64,000 nucleotides of DNA from Methylobacterium terrae (lineage in GTDB: Bacteria > Pseudomonadota > Alphaproteobacteria > Rhizobiales > Beijerinckiaceae). Positions 28,736-38,296 of the stretch are shown here, one piece after another. The stretch spans positions 5,398,001 through 5,462,000 of the forward strand of contig NZ_CP029553.1 of assembly GCF_003173755.1 (NCBI RefSeq), written 5' to 3'. Each line of letters begins with the position of its first letter. The first letter of the stretch is position 1. The notes under the pieces were generated by a model. The model was not told the origin of the DNA. It saw nothing but the letters and a program-made list of their open reading frames with translations, and ran no database searches. The translations under genes were made by a program, and so were the position numbers.

Positions 28736-31700
28736 TGGGTGATGACCTTGATGTCCTGGCTGTTCTGCTCGACCAGCACCTGGAGGGACTGGAGCGAGGC
28801 CGCATCGACCGACTCGACCCCGCCGTGGCGCTGCGACAGGCTGAGCACCGCCGCCGCGCTCTCGTCGACCGGGGCCGCCACCGACTGGATCAGGGTGTCG
28901 GCGAGTTCGGTCACGGTCTGGCCGCTCGACACGCCGGAGGGCGGCGCGTCGAGGCCGAAGCGCTCCTGCAGGCTCGCGCCGAGCTCGACGCCCATCAGCG
29001 AGTCGAGGCCGATCTCCGAGAGCTGGCGCACCCGGCTGATATCGTCCTTCGGCAGGCGCAGGATGCGGGCGATGTCCTCCACGATGGCGTCCGCGACGGT
29101 CTTGCGGACGTCGTCGAGGTCGTGGGCCCGCAAGAGGCCCGGGATGCTGATCGCGACCTGCCCGCCGGCTTCCGCCTGCTGCTCGGAGCCGAGGCTGGCG
29201 TAGCTCGGCGAGCGCAGGGTCGCGAGGCGCTCGCGCGCCTTGCCCCAGTGCATCGCCGCGATGGCGATCACCGCGTCGTCGGGAGACGCGCCCTGCACCC
29301 CCAGCGCCTCGGCCATCAGGTCGAGGGACTTGCGGGCATCGACCGGGGTCACGCCGACGCGGCCGGCGAGCGTCTCCATCACCGCCTTGTTGCGGGCGAG
29401 CACGCCGACATCGCCGATGGCGCCCCAGGCCACCGCCAGGGCCGGCAGGCCGAGGCGGCGGCGCTGGCGGGCGAGGCCCTCCATGAAGCCGTTGGCGGCG
29501 ACGTAGGAGCCCTGGCCCGGATTGCCGATGAAGGTCGTGGCCGAGGAGAACAGCACGAAGTAGTCGAGCGCCCGGTCGCGGGTCAGCGCGTCGAGATGGC
29601 CGGCACCGATCACCTTCGGGGCGATCACCGCCTCGAGGGCGGTGGGATCGAGGTTCGCGATCAGGCCGTCCTGCAGCACCATCGCGCCGTGGATGATACC
29701 GGCGAGCTTGCACCCCTTGGCCTCGACCCGCTCCAGCAGGCGCTGGACCGAGGCGCGGTCGGTGATGTCGCAGGATTCCACCTGCACGGCGACGCCGCGG
29801 GCCTTGAGGTCGGCGATGGTCGAGAGCGCCGGTTCGCCGGTCGGCGCCTTGCGGCCGACGAGCGCGATGTGGCGTGCCCCCCGGTCGGCGAGCCAGCGCG
29901 CCGCCTCGATGCCGAAGCCGCCCAGGCCCCCGGTGACGAGGTGGACGCGATCGGGCGCCACCACGAAGGGCTTCGTCGTCTCGGCCGGGATGGTGCCGGC
30001 CTTCGGCGGGGCGATCACGATCTTACCGACGTGGCCGGATTGCTGCATCAGCCGGAACGCGTCCGACACCTCTTCCGCCGCGAAGGGCTGGTAGGGCAGC
30101 GCCTTCAGGCTGCCATCGGTGAACAGAGCCATCACCTCGCGGAACAGCCGCTTGCCCTCGTCGGGCTGGAACTGGAGCAGCTGATCGAGGTCGACGCCGA
30201 AGTAGGACAGGTTCCGGCGGAACGGCCGCAGGCCGATATGGGTGTTGGCGACGTAGTCGCGCTTGCCGAGTTCCACGAAGCGCCCGAAGGGCTTCAGCGC
30301 GTTGAGGCTGCGCTCCATCGCTTCGCCGAACAGGCTGTTGAGCACCACGTCGACGCCGTCGCCGGTGATGCGGCGGATGTCGTCGACGAAGGCGAGAGAG
30401 CGGGAATCGAGCACGTGCTCGGCGCCCAGCGCCTTGACCAGCGCCCGCTTCTCGTTCGAGCCCGCGGTGGCGATGACCCGGGCGCCGCGCATCCGGGCGA
30501 TCTGGAGCGCCGCGAGGCCGACGCCGCCGGCGCCGCCATGGACCAGCACCCACTCGCCGGCCTTGAGGCGGGCGAGCGTCACGAGGCCGTAATAGGCGGT
30601 GAGGAACGCCACCGGCGTGGTGGCGGCGGCCTCCGACGACAGCCCCTGAGGCGCGGCCGCAACAACCATCTCGGGCACCACGATGTGGGTCGAGAAGCCC
30701 GACTGGGCGAAGGCCACCACCCGGTCGCCGGGCTTGAAGGCTGTCACGCCCGCACCCGCCGCGGCGACGCGGCCGGCGCATTCGAGGCCGAGCCGCGGGC
30801 CGGCAAAGCCGTCCTCGAGGATTTCCTCGGGCAGCATCGACAGGGCCCAGAGCACGTCGCGGAAGTTGAGGCCGGTGGCCTCGACCGCGATCTCGATCTG
30901 GCCGGGGCCGGGCGCGACGCGCTCGGCCGGGCCCCAATGCATCTCGTTGAGGCCGCCGGTCGTGCTGCGCTCGAGCCGCGCGGCCGGCGCCGCCGGGCCG
31001 GAGCGCCGGGCGGACCGCGCGCCTTGCGAGAAGCGCACCACCCGGGTCGCGTCGTCGTCGACCACGATCTCGGTCTCCGGCGTGCCGGAGAGGATCAGGT
31101 CGCGCAGGCGCTCGGCGGCGCGCTTCGAGGCGATCGCCGTCGAGAGGTCGATGCGGCGCACGTCGAGCGAGGCCACCTCGTTGGCAAGCGTGCGGGTGAA
31201 GGCCCAGACACCGGCCTCGACGCCGCAGGCGAGCCCGCCGCGGTCGCGGGTGGCGCCGGGGCAGACGACCCAGAGACGGGTCGGGCGGGTGCCGAGATGC
31301 TCGACGCAGCGCTTGAGCCCGAGGCAGCGCTCGCGCAGCCGCTCGGCCGGCTCGCCGCCGCGGTTGAAGGCGCCGGCGAGGTAGACGACCGTGTCGGGCG
31401 TCTCGCGCTCCAGCTCGCGCAGGGAGGCCTCGGAGTCGAGGATGATCGAGACGTGGACCCCGCTCGCCACCAGGAGGGTCGCCAGCGACGAGGCGGTCTC
31501 GGCCGCGAACTCGTCCTCGGAGCCGATCACGAAGGCGAAGGTCTGGCCGGCGGCCGCCTTCGGCCGCGGCGGGGCTTCCGCCAGCAGCAGCAGGTCGTTG
31601 CCGTTGCGGGTGACGGCCCGGTCCGCCGCGACCTTGACGAGGCCGACGGCACTCAATGCGCGCTGCCAGGCGGCGACGTCGTCGAGGCGCCCGACCGGCA

Positions 31701-34700
31701 CCTCCCCGACGTTCTCGAACCAGCCGGCATTCAGGCCGAACACCAGGTCGCGGAACAGCGAGGCACCGGGCTCGACCGCCGCGAACAGGCCGCCGGCCGC
31801 GAGGCTCGAGGCCAGGGGGCTGAGGAGGTCGCGGGAGGCGCGGTGGAGCACGTCGCTCGCCAGGACCGCGTCGAAGGCGGCGTGGCCGAGCGCCGCCGGA
31901 TCCTCGACGATCGTGACGCCGGCCGGCAGGGCGAGGCGGGCGCGCTCGGCGAGGCGCCGGTCGGCCTCGAACACCGTCAGGCGCGCCTCGTGCATCCCCG
32001 CGAAGGTCGCGACCTGGGCCGAGAGCGGCCCGAACCCGACCTGGAGCAGGCGCAACGCCCGGTCGCGGGGGAGCGACGCGGCGCTCTCGGTGAGGAGCCG
32101 CATCACTGCGTCCGCCGAGGCCCGCACGGTGGCGCCGCGCAGGCAGAAGGCGTCGAGCGCCGCCTGCGGCAGGGACGGAGCGTCGGCGAGGATGCCCGCG
32201 AGGACGCGCGACACGACGGCGCCGAGATCGGCGCAGAGCAGGAGCTCCGCCGACAGCTCGGGATGGTCCGCCGCGATCCAGCGCATGATCTCGTCGGGCT
32301 CAGGGAGCGTCACGTCGGCGCGCAGGCGCCAGCGATCGCCGCCCATGCCTTCCGCGAGGCCGCTGACCTCGAGCGCCAGGAGCTGGTTGACGAGCCAGGG
32401 CCGCAAGCCCGCCGGCAGCCGGCGCGAGGCCGCGACGTCGACGACGCCGCCGACCGCGAGACCCCGGGCGAGCCGGTCGGCGAGCGAGGTCGCCCAGCCT
32501 TCGAGCAGCATGTGGCCGGCGCCGAGTGCCGCCTCGCCCTCGGCCGTCACGCTGCCTGCCTGCCGGCGGACCAGGGCCGCGACCGCGGGCTGCGGCTCGA
32601 GGGCGATCGCCGTCGGCTCGGTGGCGAGTTCGGTGAACTGGCGGATCGCGAACGCGTCGAGGTCGTTGCCCGCCTTCATCCGCAGGGCCTGGAACCGGCC
32701 CTCGCGCAAGGCCGCGATCACCTCGCCGGCCTCGTCCACCAGGGTGAAGTCGGCCAGGATGCTGCGCTCGTTGCAGCGCCGGGTGCGGATCACCGCCCGG
32801 GCGATCGCCGCGCCGGGGCGCAGGAGCCGGATCTCGCCGAAGCGGATCGGCACGTAGGCCCGGCTCGCCGCCTCGCCGAGGAGATCGGCGAAGAGCAGGA
32901 TCAGCCCGTGGAAGCAGGAATCGAGGCGCGCCGGCGCCACGCCGTAGCGGGTGCCGCCCTCGGCCGGTAGAAGGTCGGAGACGATGGTGACGTCGTCGAG
33001 ACGGGCCGAGCGGGCGACCTGGCGGAAGCTCGGGCCGAAGCCGAGGCCGGAAGCCTTGGCGCGGGCATAGAGCGCCTCGCCCTCGATCGTCGTCTCGGCA
33101 GGCAGGGCGGCGACGTCGCGGCCGGTCAGGCGCGGCGGCGGCAGGGTCTCGCCCTCGACCAGCTTGGCGACGGCGTGGAGCTGCCAGGGCGCCTGGCTCA
33201 GGCGCGGCCGGGACAGGATCTGCACCAGGTTGGCGCCCGGCGAGAACCGGGACAGCACCTCGCGCACCGCGTCCTCGGCGAAGACCATCGGCTGCTGGAT
33301 CTCGAGATCGGCCAGCGTCACGGATTCGGAGCGCACGATCTCGCGGCCGACCGCCAGCGCCATCTCAGCAAAGCCCGCGCCGGGCAGGATCGCCTGGCCG
33401 TCGATGCGGTGGTCGTCGAGCTCGGGCACCGTCGCGACGTCGAGATGGGCCAGCCATTCCAGCCCGTCCGGACCCTGGCGGGTGCCGATCAGCGGGTGGT
33501 AGGGCCGGGCGCTCGCCGGGTTCATCGCCTCGGTGGTCTCCGGCAGGCGGAAGACCTTGCGCTGCCAAGGGTAGTGCGGCAGGGCCACGCCGCCGGCCGG
33601 GTCGGCGCCGAAGGCGATGTCCTTGTCGACCACGGCGCCGGCGGCGAGCGCTGCCGCGAGCGCGCGGCGGAACGGATCGGCCGAGAGCGCCTTCTTGGGC
33701 AGCACGCCGACGGTGGCGCCGTCGAGGCCGAGGGGCTCGAGGCAATCGCCGACATGGGGCAGCAGGGTCGGGCGCGGGCCGACCTCGACGAAGACCCGGG
33801 CCCCGGCTTGCGCCGCCGCCTGGATCGCCGCGCTGAATCGCACCGGCTCGCGGATGTTGCGCCACCAGTAGCCGGCGTCGAAGGCGCGGCCGTCGAGCAC
33901 GTCGCCGGTCACCGTCGAGGCGAGGGCCACGGTGCCGGGGGAAGGAGCGATCCCGGCGAGGTCGCGCCGCAGCGGCGCCTCGATCGGGTTCATCAGCCGG
34001 CCGTGGAAGGCGTAGTCGAGGTCGAGCTTGCGGCCGCGGCGGCGCTTGCGCGCCAGCGCCTTCATGGCCGCGTCGATCACCGCCACGGGTCCCGCCACCG
34101 TCACGGCCTTGGGGCTGTTATAGGCGGCGATGTCGAGCTCGGGGAAGTCGGCGAGGAAGGCCTGCACCTCCTCGACGGGGGCGAGCAGCACCGCCATGGT
34201 GCCGAGGCCGCGGGTCGCCTCCTGGTGCTTCGAGCGGTAGTAGATGACCTTGACGGCCTGTTCGAGCGTCAGGATGCCGGCGGCTTCCGCCGCGCCGATC
34301 TCGCCGACCGAGTGGCCGACGATCGCGGTCGGCACGAGGCCGACCGCCCGCAGGGCCGCCGTCGAGGCGGTCTCGATGGCGAAGATCAGCGGCTGCGACA
34401 CGCTGGTGAGGGCGAGCCGCTCCTCGAGGTCGTCGGCGTGCAGGACCTCCTTCAGCGACCAGCCGGCGAGGGGCCGGAACAGCGCGTCGGCCTCGTCGAA
34501 GCGGGCGCGGAAGACCGGGTTGAGGGCGTAGGCGTCCCGGCCCATCCCGGCCCACTGGCTGCCGTTGCCCGAATACACGAAGGCGACGCCGCCGGCGCGC
34601 TCGACCGCGGTGGCGACGACGGCGGCTTGCGTCTCCTCGCCCTCGGCGACCGCGCGCAGGGCTTCGGTCACGCCGTCGGAATCCAGGTCCTGCAGCGGGA

Positions 34701-36177
34701 TCGCGGCCCGGACCGGCAGGCGCTCGCGGCGATGCGCCGCCGCGGCGGCGACGCGGGCGACCTCGGCAGCATTCGCCCCGTCGAGGCGGGTCGCGTAATC
34801 CTGGGCGAGATCGGCGAGCGCCGCCTTGGTCTGGGCCGAGACCAGCAGAACTTCCGGCGCCGGCTCCGCCGACGGCGCAGCCGCCGCGACGGGCGCCGGG
34901 TCGGTCAGGATGACGTGGGCGTTGGTGCCGCCGAAGCCGAACGAGTTGACGCCGGCGAAGCGCTCCCGGCCCGTGCGGGGCAAAGGCTGCAGCTCGCGGT
35001 TGACCGCAAGATTCAGCTCGTCGAACGGGATCGCCGGGTTGAGCTCGGCGCTGTGCAGCGAGGGCGGCAGCAGGTCGTGCTCGAGCGCCAGGCTGGCCTT
35101 GAGCAGGCCGGCGAGACCGGAGACCGGCTCGGTATGGCCGATATTGGTCTTGATCGAGCCGATCGGCAGCGGGGCCGAGCGACCGCGACCGAGCTTGCCG
35201 CCGATGGCGCCGGCCTCGATCGGGTCGCCGACCGGCGTACCCGTCCCGTGCGCCTCGACGAAGGCGATCGCGTCGAGGGCGACGCCGGCCTCGCGGTAGA
35301 TCTCGTCGAGGAGCTCGCCCTGCGCGTAGCCCGAGGGCAGGGAGATGCCGGTGGTGCGCCCGTCGGAATTCACCTTCGAGGTGGCGATCACGCCGCGCAC
35401 CGTCGCGCCGTTGCGGGCGGCCGCCGCCGCCGATTGCAGCACCAGGACGACGCCGCCCTCGGCGCGCACGTAGCCGTCGGCGCTGGCCGAGAAGGCCTGG
35501 CACAGGCCGGTGCGCGAGAGCATCGAGGCGTTGGAGAACGACACGAAGTTGAACGGGCTCACCAGCAGGTTGACGCCCGCCACGACCGCCGTGTCGATCC
35601 GCCCCGAGGCGATCGCCGCGACCGCGGCGTCGAGGGCGACGAGGGACGACGAGCAGGCGGTGTCGAGGGTGAAGCTCGGCCCCTTCAGGTCGAAGATGTA
35701 GGAGATGCGGTTCGACAGGATCGACAGCGTGTTGCCGGTCGCCGCGTAGGCGTCGCCGGAGGCGCTGTCGAGCACCCGCAGGTTGCCGTAATCGAGCGAG
35801 GAGGCGCCCACGAACACGCCGACCGGGCTGCCGGCGACCGCCGACGGCCGCAGGCCGGCGCTCTCCAGCGCCTCCCAGGTCAGCTCCAGCAGCAGGCGCT
35901 GCTGCGGGTCCATCTGCTCGGCCTCGCGGGGCGAGATGCCGAACACCGACGGGTCGAACGACCACGGATCGTCGATGACGCCCGCCGCCCAGGTGTAGCT
36001 CTTGCCCCGCTCCTGCGCCCGGGGATGGCCCATGCGCTCGAGGGACCAGCGGTCCTCCGGGATGCGCGAGACGGCGCACCGTCCCTCGACGAGCATCTGC
36101 CACAGGCTGTCGACGCCGGAGGCGCCCGGGAGCCGGCAGGCCCGACCGATGATCGCGATGTCAGGACGCTGTATCAC
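28732..36177 (-). CDS. Highly reducing type I polyketide synthase, RkpA-like (KS-AT-DH-psiMT-ER-KR-ACP)
   Basis: 2481 residues from GTG. Domains: KS about 5-430 with Cys175 (DTACSSS), His310 (EAHGTGT) and His348 (KTNIGH); AT about 530-830 with GHSVGE at 621-626 and YAFH at 722-725; DH about 890-1170 with His923 (DDHRIDGQAILP) and Asp1086; a degenerate methyltransferase-like region about 1280-1480 (LQVGFGPLS); ER about 1745-2060 with GGAGGVG at 1881-1887; KR about 2075-2290 with Ser2212 and Tyr2225; ACP with Ser2393 in GLDSLMG. There is no thioesterase; the overlapping AONS gene probably releases the chain. The full reductive set predicts a saturated fatty-acid-like product. Order and lone-module architecture match rhizobial RkpA, needed for K-antigen capsule. 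No frameshift seen over 7.4 kb. Confidence 0.93.
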   Translation of the reverse strand: MIQRPDIAIIGRACRLPGASGVDSLWQMLVEGRCAVSRIPEDRWSLERMGHPRAQERGKSYTWAAGVIDDPWSFDPSVFGISPREAEQMDPQQRLLLELTWEALESAGLRPSAVAGSPVGVFVGASSLDYGNLRVLDSASGDAYAATGNTLSILSNRISYIFDLKGPSFTLDTACSSSLVALDAAVAAIASGRIDTAVVAGVNLLVSPFNFVSFSNASMLSRTGLCQAFSASADGYVRAEGGVVLVLQSAAAAARNGATVRGVIATSKVNSDGRTTGISLPSGYAQGELLDEIYREAGVALDAIAFVEAHGTGTPVGDPIEAGAIGGKLGRGRSAPLPIGSIKTNIGHTEPVSGLAGLLKASLALEHDLLPPSLHSAELNPAIPFDELNLAVNRELQPLPRTGRERFAGVNSFGFGGTNAHVILTDPAPVAAAAPSAEPAPEVLLVSAQTKAALADLAQDYATRLDGANAAEVARVAAAAAHRRERLPVRAAIPLQDLDSDGVTEALRAVAEGEETQAAVVATAVERAGGVAFVYSGNGSQWAGMGRDAYALNPVFRARFDEADALFRPLAGWSLKEVLHADDLEERLALTSVSQPLIFAIETASTAALRAVGLVPTAIVGHSVGEIGAAEAAGILTLEQAVKVIYYRSKHQEATRGLGTMAVLLAPVEEVQAFLADFPELDIAAYNSPKAVTVAGPVAVIDAAMKALARKRRRGRKLDLDYAFHGRLMNPIEAPLRRDLAGIAPSPGTVALASTVTGDVLDGRAFDAGYWWRNIREPVRFSAAIQAAAQAGARVFVEVGPRPTLLPHVGDCLEPLGLDGATVGVLPKKALSADPFRRALAAALAAGAVVDKDIAFGADPAGGVALPHYPWQRKVFRLPETTEAMNPASARPYHPLIGTRQGPDGLEWLAHLDVATVPELDDHRIDGQAILPGAGFAEMALAVGREIVRSESVTLADLEIQQPMVFAEDAVREVLSRFSPGANLVQILSRPRLSQAPWQLHAVAKLVEGETLPPPRLTGRDVAALPAETTIEGEALYARAKASGLGFGPSFRQVARSARLDDVTIVSDLLPAEGGTRYGVAPARLDSCFHGLILLFADLLGEAASRAYVPIRFGEIRLLRPGAAIARAVIRTRRCNERSILADFTLVDEAGEVIAALREGRFQALRMKAGNDLDAFAIRQFTELATEPTAIALEPQPAVAALVRRQAGSVTAEGEAALGAGHMLLEGWATSLADRLARGLAVGGVVDVAASRRLPAGLRPWLVNQLLALEVSGLAEGMGGDRWRLRADVTLPEPDEIMRWIAADHPELSAELLLCADLGAVVSRVLAGILADAPSLPQAALDAFCLRGATVRASADAVMRLLTESAASLPRDRALRLLQVGFGPLSAQVATFAGMHEARLTVFEADRRLAERARLALPAGVTIVEDPAALGHAAFDAVLASDVLHRASRDLLSPLASSLAAGGLFAAVEPGASLFRDLVFGLNAGWFENVGEVPVGRLDDVAAWQRALSAVGLVKVAADRAVTRNGNDLLLLAEAPPRPKAAAGQTFAFVIGSEDEFAAETASSLATLLVASGVHVSIILDSEASLRELERETPDTVVYLAGAFNRGGEPAERLRERCLGLKRCVEHLGTRPTRLWVVCPGATRDRGGLACGVEAGVWAFTRTLANEVASLDVRRIDLSTAIASKRAAERLRDLILSGTPETEIVVDDDATRVVRFSQGARSARRSGPAAPAARLERSTTGGLNEMHWGPAERVAPGPGQIEIAVEATGLNFRDVLWALSMLPEEILEDGFAGPRLGLECAGRVAAAGAGVTAFKPGDRVVAFAQSGFSTHIVVPEMVVAAAPQGLSSEAAATTPVAFLTAYYGLVTLARLKAGEWVLVHGGAGGVGLAALQIARMRGARVIATAGSNEKRALVKALGAEHVLDSRSLAFVDDIRRITGDGVDVVLNSLFGEAMERSLNALKPFGRFVELGKRDYVANTHIGLRPFRRNLSYFGVDLDQLLQFQPDEGKRLFREVMALFTDGSLKALPYQPFAAEEVSDAFRLMQQSGHVGKIVIAPPKAGTIPAETTKPFVVAPDRVHLVTGGLGGFGIEAARWLADRGARHIALVGRKAPTGEPALSTIADLKARGVAVQVESCDITDRASVQRLLERVEAKGCKLAGIIHGAMVLQDGLIANLDPTALEAVIAPKVIGAGHLDALTRDRALDYFVLFSSATTFIGNPGQGSYVAANGFMEGLARQRRRLGLPALAVAWGAIGDVGVLARNKAVMETLAGRVGVTPVDARKSLDLMAEALGVQGASPDDAVIAIAAMHWGKARERLATLRSPSYASLGSEQQAEAGGQVAISIPGLLRAHDLDDVRKTVADAIVEDIARILRLPKDDISRVRQLSEIGLDSLMGVELGASLQERFGLDAPPSGVSSGQTVTELADTLIQSVAAPVDESAAAVLSLSQRHGGVESVDAASLQSLQVLVEQNSQDIKVITQ

Positions 36178-36547
36178 GTTCGATTCGCTACACGCTCATT
36201 TACGGAGGACCGGACGCGACGGCGCCGCACCCGGGCAATTCAACCCAACCCATAGTATGAGGGCCGCATCGCGCCAACCCCGGACGGGCACCCCCCACCC
36301 CGGACAAGCAAGACATGGTCCACCTGTGACATGCCTTCATCAGTCGAAGTTCTGCCGCGCGGCCCGGCTTAAAGCCGACGTAACGGCAAACCATTGTCAT
36401 CCGATAGACATGCGCGGCAGTGCATACGATCCGGTTGAGCTTGGTCGCGGGCCGGCCGGGCCGGAACGCGTCCGAGACGTTAGACCCGACGAATCGGGTC
36501 GCAATGCGGCAGACCCGGCCGGTCGCGACCCGGCACCGGGGACGCGG
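36178..36547. other. Intergenic region upstream of the PKS gene
   Basis: 370 nt with no credible gene. Part of it (about 36185-36260 and 36390-36440) is less GC-rich than the coding DNA and should contain the promoter of the PKS-AONS operon, transcribed leftwards. No confident -35/-10 pair was found. Confidence 0.4.
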
Positions 36548-36784
36548 TCAGAATGCCTTGAAGGTGATGATGGTGCGGGTATCCTGGATATCCGCGATGG
36601 TCTGCACGTGCTCGGCCACGAAATGCCCGATATCGACGCCGTCATCGACGTGGAACTTGGCGAGCACGTCGTAGTGACCGGCCGTGGAATAGATCTCGGA
36701 GGCGATCTCGCGATCGGCGAGCGCGCTCGCCACGGTGTAGGTCTTGCCCAGGCGGCACTTGATCTCGACGAAGAAGGTCTGCAT
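36548..36784 (-). CDS. Stand-alone Lrp/AsnC ligand-binding (RAM) domain protein
   Basis: A 78-residue protein consisting only of the alpha-beta effector domain of Lrp/AsnC regulators: FFVEIKCRLGKTYTVASAL, then IYSTAGHYDVLAKFHVDDG and QTIADIQDTRTIITFKAF. The DNA-binding helix-turn-helix is absent. Single-domain proteins of this kind are common in alphaproteobacteria; some bind amino acids or form heteromers with full-length Lrp proteins. Ligand and partner are unknown. GAGCGAGCCG lies before ATG. Confidence 0.82.
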   Translation of the reverse strand: MQTFFVEIKCRLGKTYTVASALADREIASEIYSTAGHYDVLAKFHVDDGVDIGHFVAEHVQTIADIQDTRTIITFKAF

Positions 36785-36906
36785 CGGCTCGCTCCCGGCG
36801 GCTGGCGGAATTCGCTCTATAAAAATTCGAAACGGCGGCGCCGTACTCTGCGGGACCGGCCCGGCCGGGACGCGGGCGGCGCCTCGACCCGGCCCCTCCT
36901 CGCCGG

Positions 36907-38211
36907 TCAGGGGCGCCCGACGCTGGCGTAGACGAAGCCGTGCTTGCGGACGTCCTCGGGCCGGTAGACGTTGCGCAGGTCGACGAGGACCGGCTCCGCC
37001 ATCGCGCCACGCAGGCGCCGGAGGTCCAGCGCCCGGAACGCGTCCCACTCGGTCACGATCACGAGGGCGTGCGCTCCTTCGGCGCAGGCGTACGGATCGG
37101 CGGCGTAGTCCACCCCGCTCAGGTGGGTGCGGGCCTGCTCGACCCCCTCCGGGTCGTAGGCCGTCACCGCGGCACCCGCATCCTGCAGCCCGGCGATGAT
37201 CGCGAGCGAGGGCGCCTCGCGCATGTCGTCGGTGTTCGGCTTGAACGTCAGCCCGAGCACCGCGACCCGCTTGCCCCGCACGCTCCCGCCGCAGGCTGCC
37301 ACCACCTTGCGGGCCATCGCGCGCTTGCGTTGATCGTTGACCGCCACCACCGTCTCGACGAGGCGCACCGGCGAGCCCGCATCCTGCGCGGTCTTGACCA
37401 GCGCCAGGGTGTCCTTCGGGAAGCACGAGCCGCCGTAGCCCGGCCCGGCATGCAGGAACTTGCGCCCGATGCGGTTGTCGAGGCCGATGCCGCGGGCGAC
37501 CTCCTGCACGTCGGCGCCGACCTGCTCGCACAGGTCCGCGATCTCGTTGATGAAGGTGATCTTGGTCGCCAGGAACGCGTTGGCCGCGTACTTGGTCAGC
37601 TCGGCGGTGCGGCGGCTCGTCACCAGGATCGGCGCGTGGTTGAGGTAGAGCGGGCGGTAGAGTTCGCTCACCACCGCGGCGGCCCGGGGCTCGTCGGCCC
37701 CGATGACGATGCGGTCGGGGCGCTTGAAATCGGAGATCGCCGCGCCCTCGCGCAGGAACTCGGGGTTGGAGGCGACCGCGATGGCGATCCCGGGCCGGGC
37801 CTCGCGCACGATGCGCTCGACCTCGTCGCCGGTGCCCACCGGCACCGTGGACTTGGTGACGACGACGGTCGGCCCGGTGACGGCGGCGGCGATGTCGCGG
37901 GCGGCCTGGTAGACGTAGGTCAGGTCGGCGAATCCGTCGCCGCGGCGGGACGGCGTGCCGACCGCGATGAACACCGCGTCGGCGCCGGCGACGGCTTGGG
38001 CGAGGTCGGTGGTGAAGGACAGGCGGTCCTGGCGCACGTTCTCGGCGACGAGCGTGTCGAGGCCGGGCTCGTAGATCGGGATGCGCCCGTCCTTCAGGGC
38101 AGCGATCTTCTCCGGCGCGGTGTCGACGCACACGACCGTGTGGCCGAAATCGGCGAAGCAGGCTCCGGAGACCAGGCCGACATAGCCAGCCCCCACCATC
38201 GCAACGCGCAT
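36907..38211 (-). CDS. UDP-glucose 6-dehydrogenase
   Basis: A 434-residue NAD-dependent sugar-nucleotide dehydrogenase. N-terminal GAGYVGLVSG at 7-16 binds NAD; FIAVGTPS, NPEFLREG and the catalytic Cys263 in GYGGSCFPKD follow; the C-terminal domain starts with LGLTFKPNTDDMRE. It oxidises UDP-glucose to UDP-glucuronate for surface polysaccharides. In Sinorhizobium the equivalent is rkpK; ugd and tuaD are other names. Located between the PKS locus and a large glycosyltransferase, consistent with capsule precursor supply. Confidence 0.94.
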   Translation of the reverse strand: MRVAMVGAGYVGLVSGACFADFGHTVVCVDTAPEKIAALKDGRIPIYEPGLDTLVAENVRQDRLSFTTDLAQAVAGADAVFIAVGTPSRRGDGFADLTYVYQAARDIAAAVTGPTVVVTKSTVPVGTGDEVERIVREARPGIAIAVASNPEFLREGAAISDFKRPDRIVIGADEPRAAAVVSELYRPLYLNHAPILVTSRRTAELTKYAANAFLATKITFINEIADLCEQVGADVQEVARGIGLDNRIGRKFLHAGPGYGGSCFPKDTLALVKTAQDAGSPVRLVETVVAVNDQRKRAMARKVVAACGGSVRGKRVAVLGLTFKPNTDDMREAPSLAIIAGLQDAGAAVTAYDPEGVEQARTHLSGVDYAADPYACAEGAHALVIVTEWDAFRALDLRRLRGAMAEPVLVDLRNVYRPEDVRKHGFVYASVGRP

Positions 38212-38296
38212 CTCACGTCCTCTCGGCAGCGGCGCGGCCCGGCGCCCGCGGGCAACGCTGTAGCGTTGCAGTGCACAGCGAGCAACGGTGGCGCGG

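Noticed and set aside
28735-36255. Very long open frames on the plus strand opposite the PKS (about 1411 and 1026 codons)
   Set aside because: Arg/Gly/Ala/His-rich, domain-free translations that mirror the strong GC3 of the real PKS gene; no ribosome sites or protein motifs.
36245-36547. Small frames upstream of the PKS
   Set aside because: No ribosome site, no protein-like composition, and they lie in the expected promoter region.
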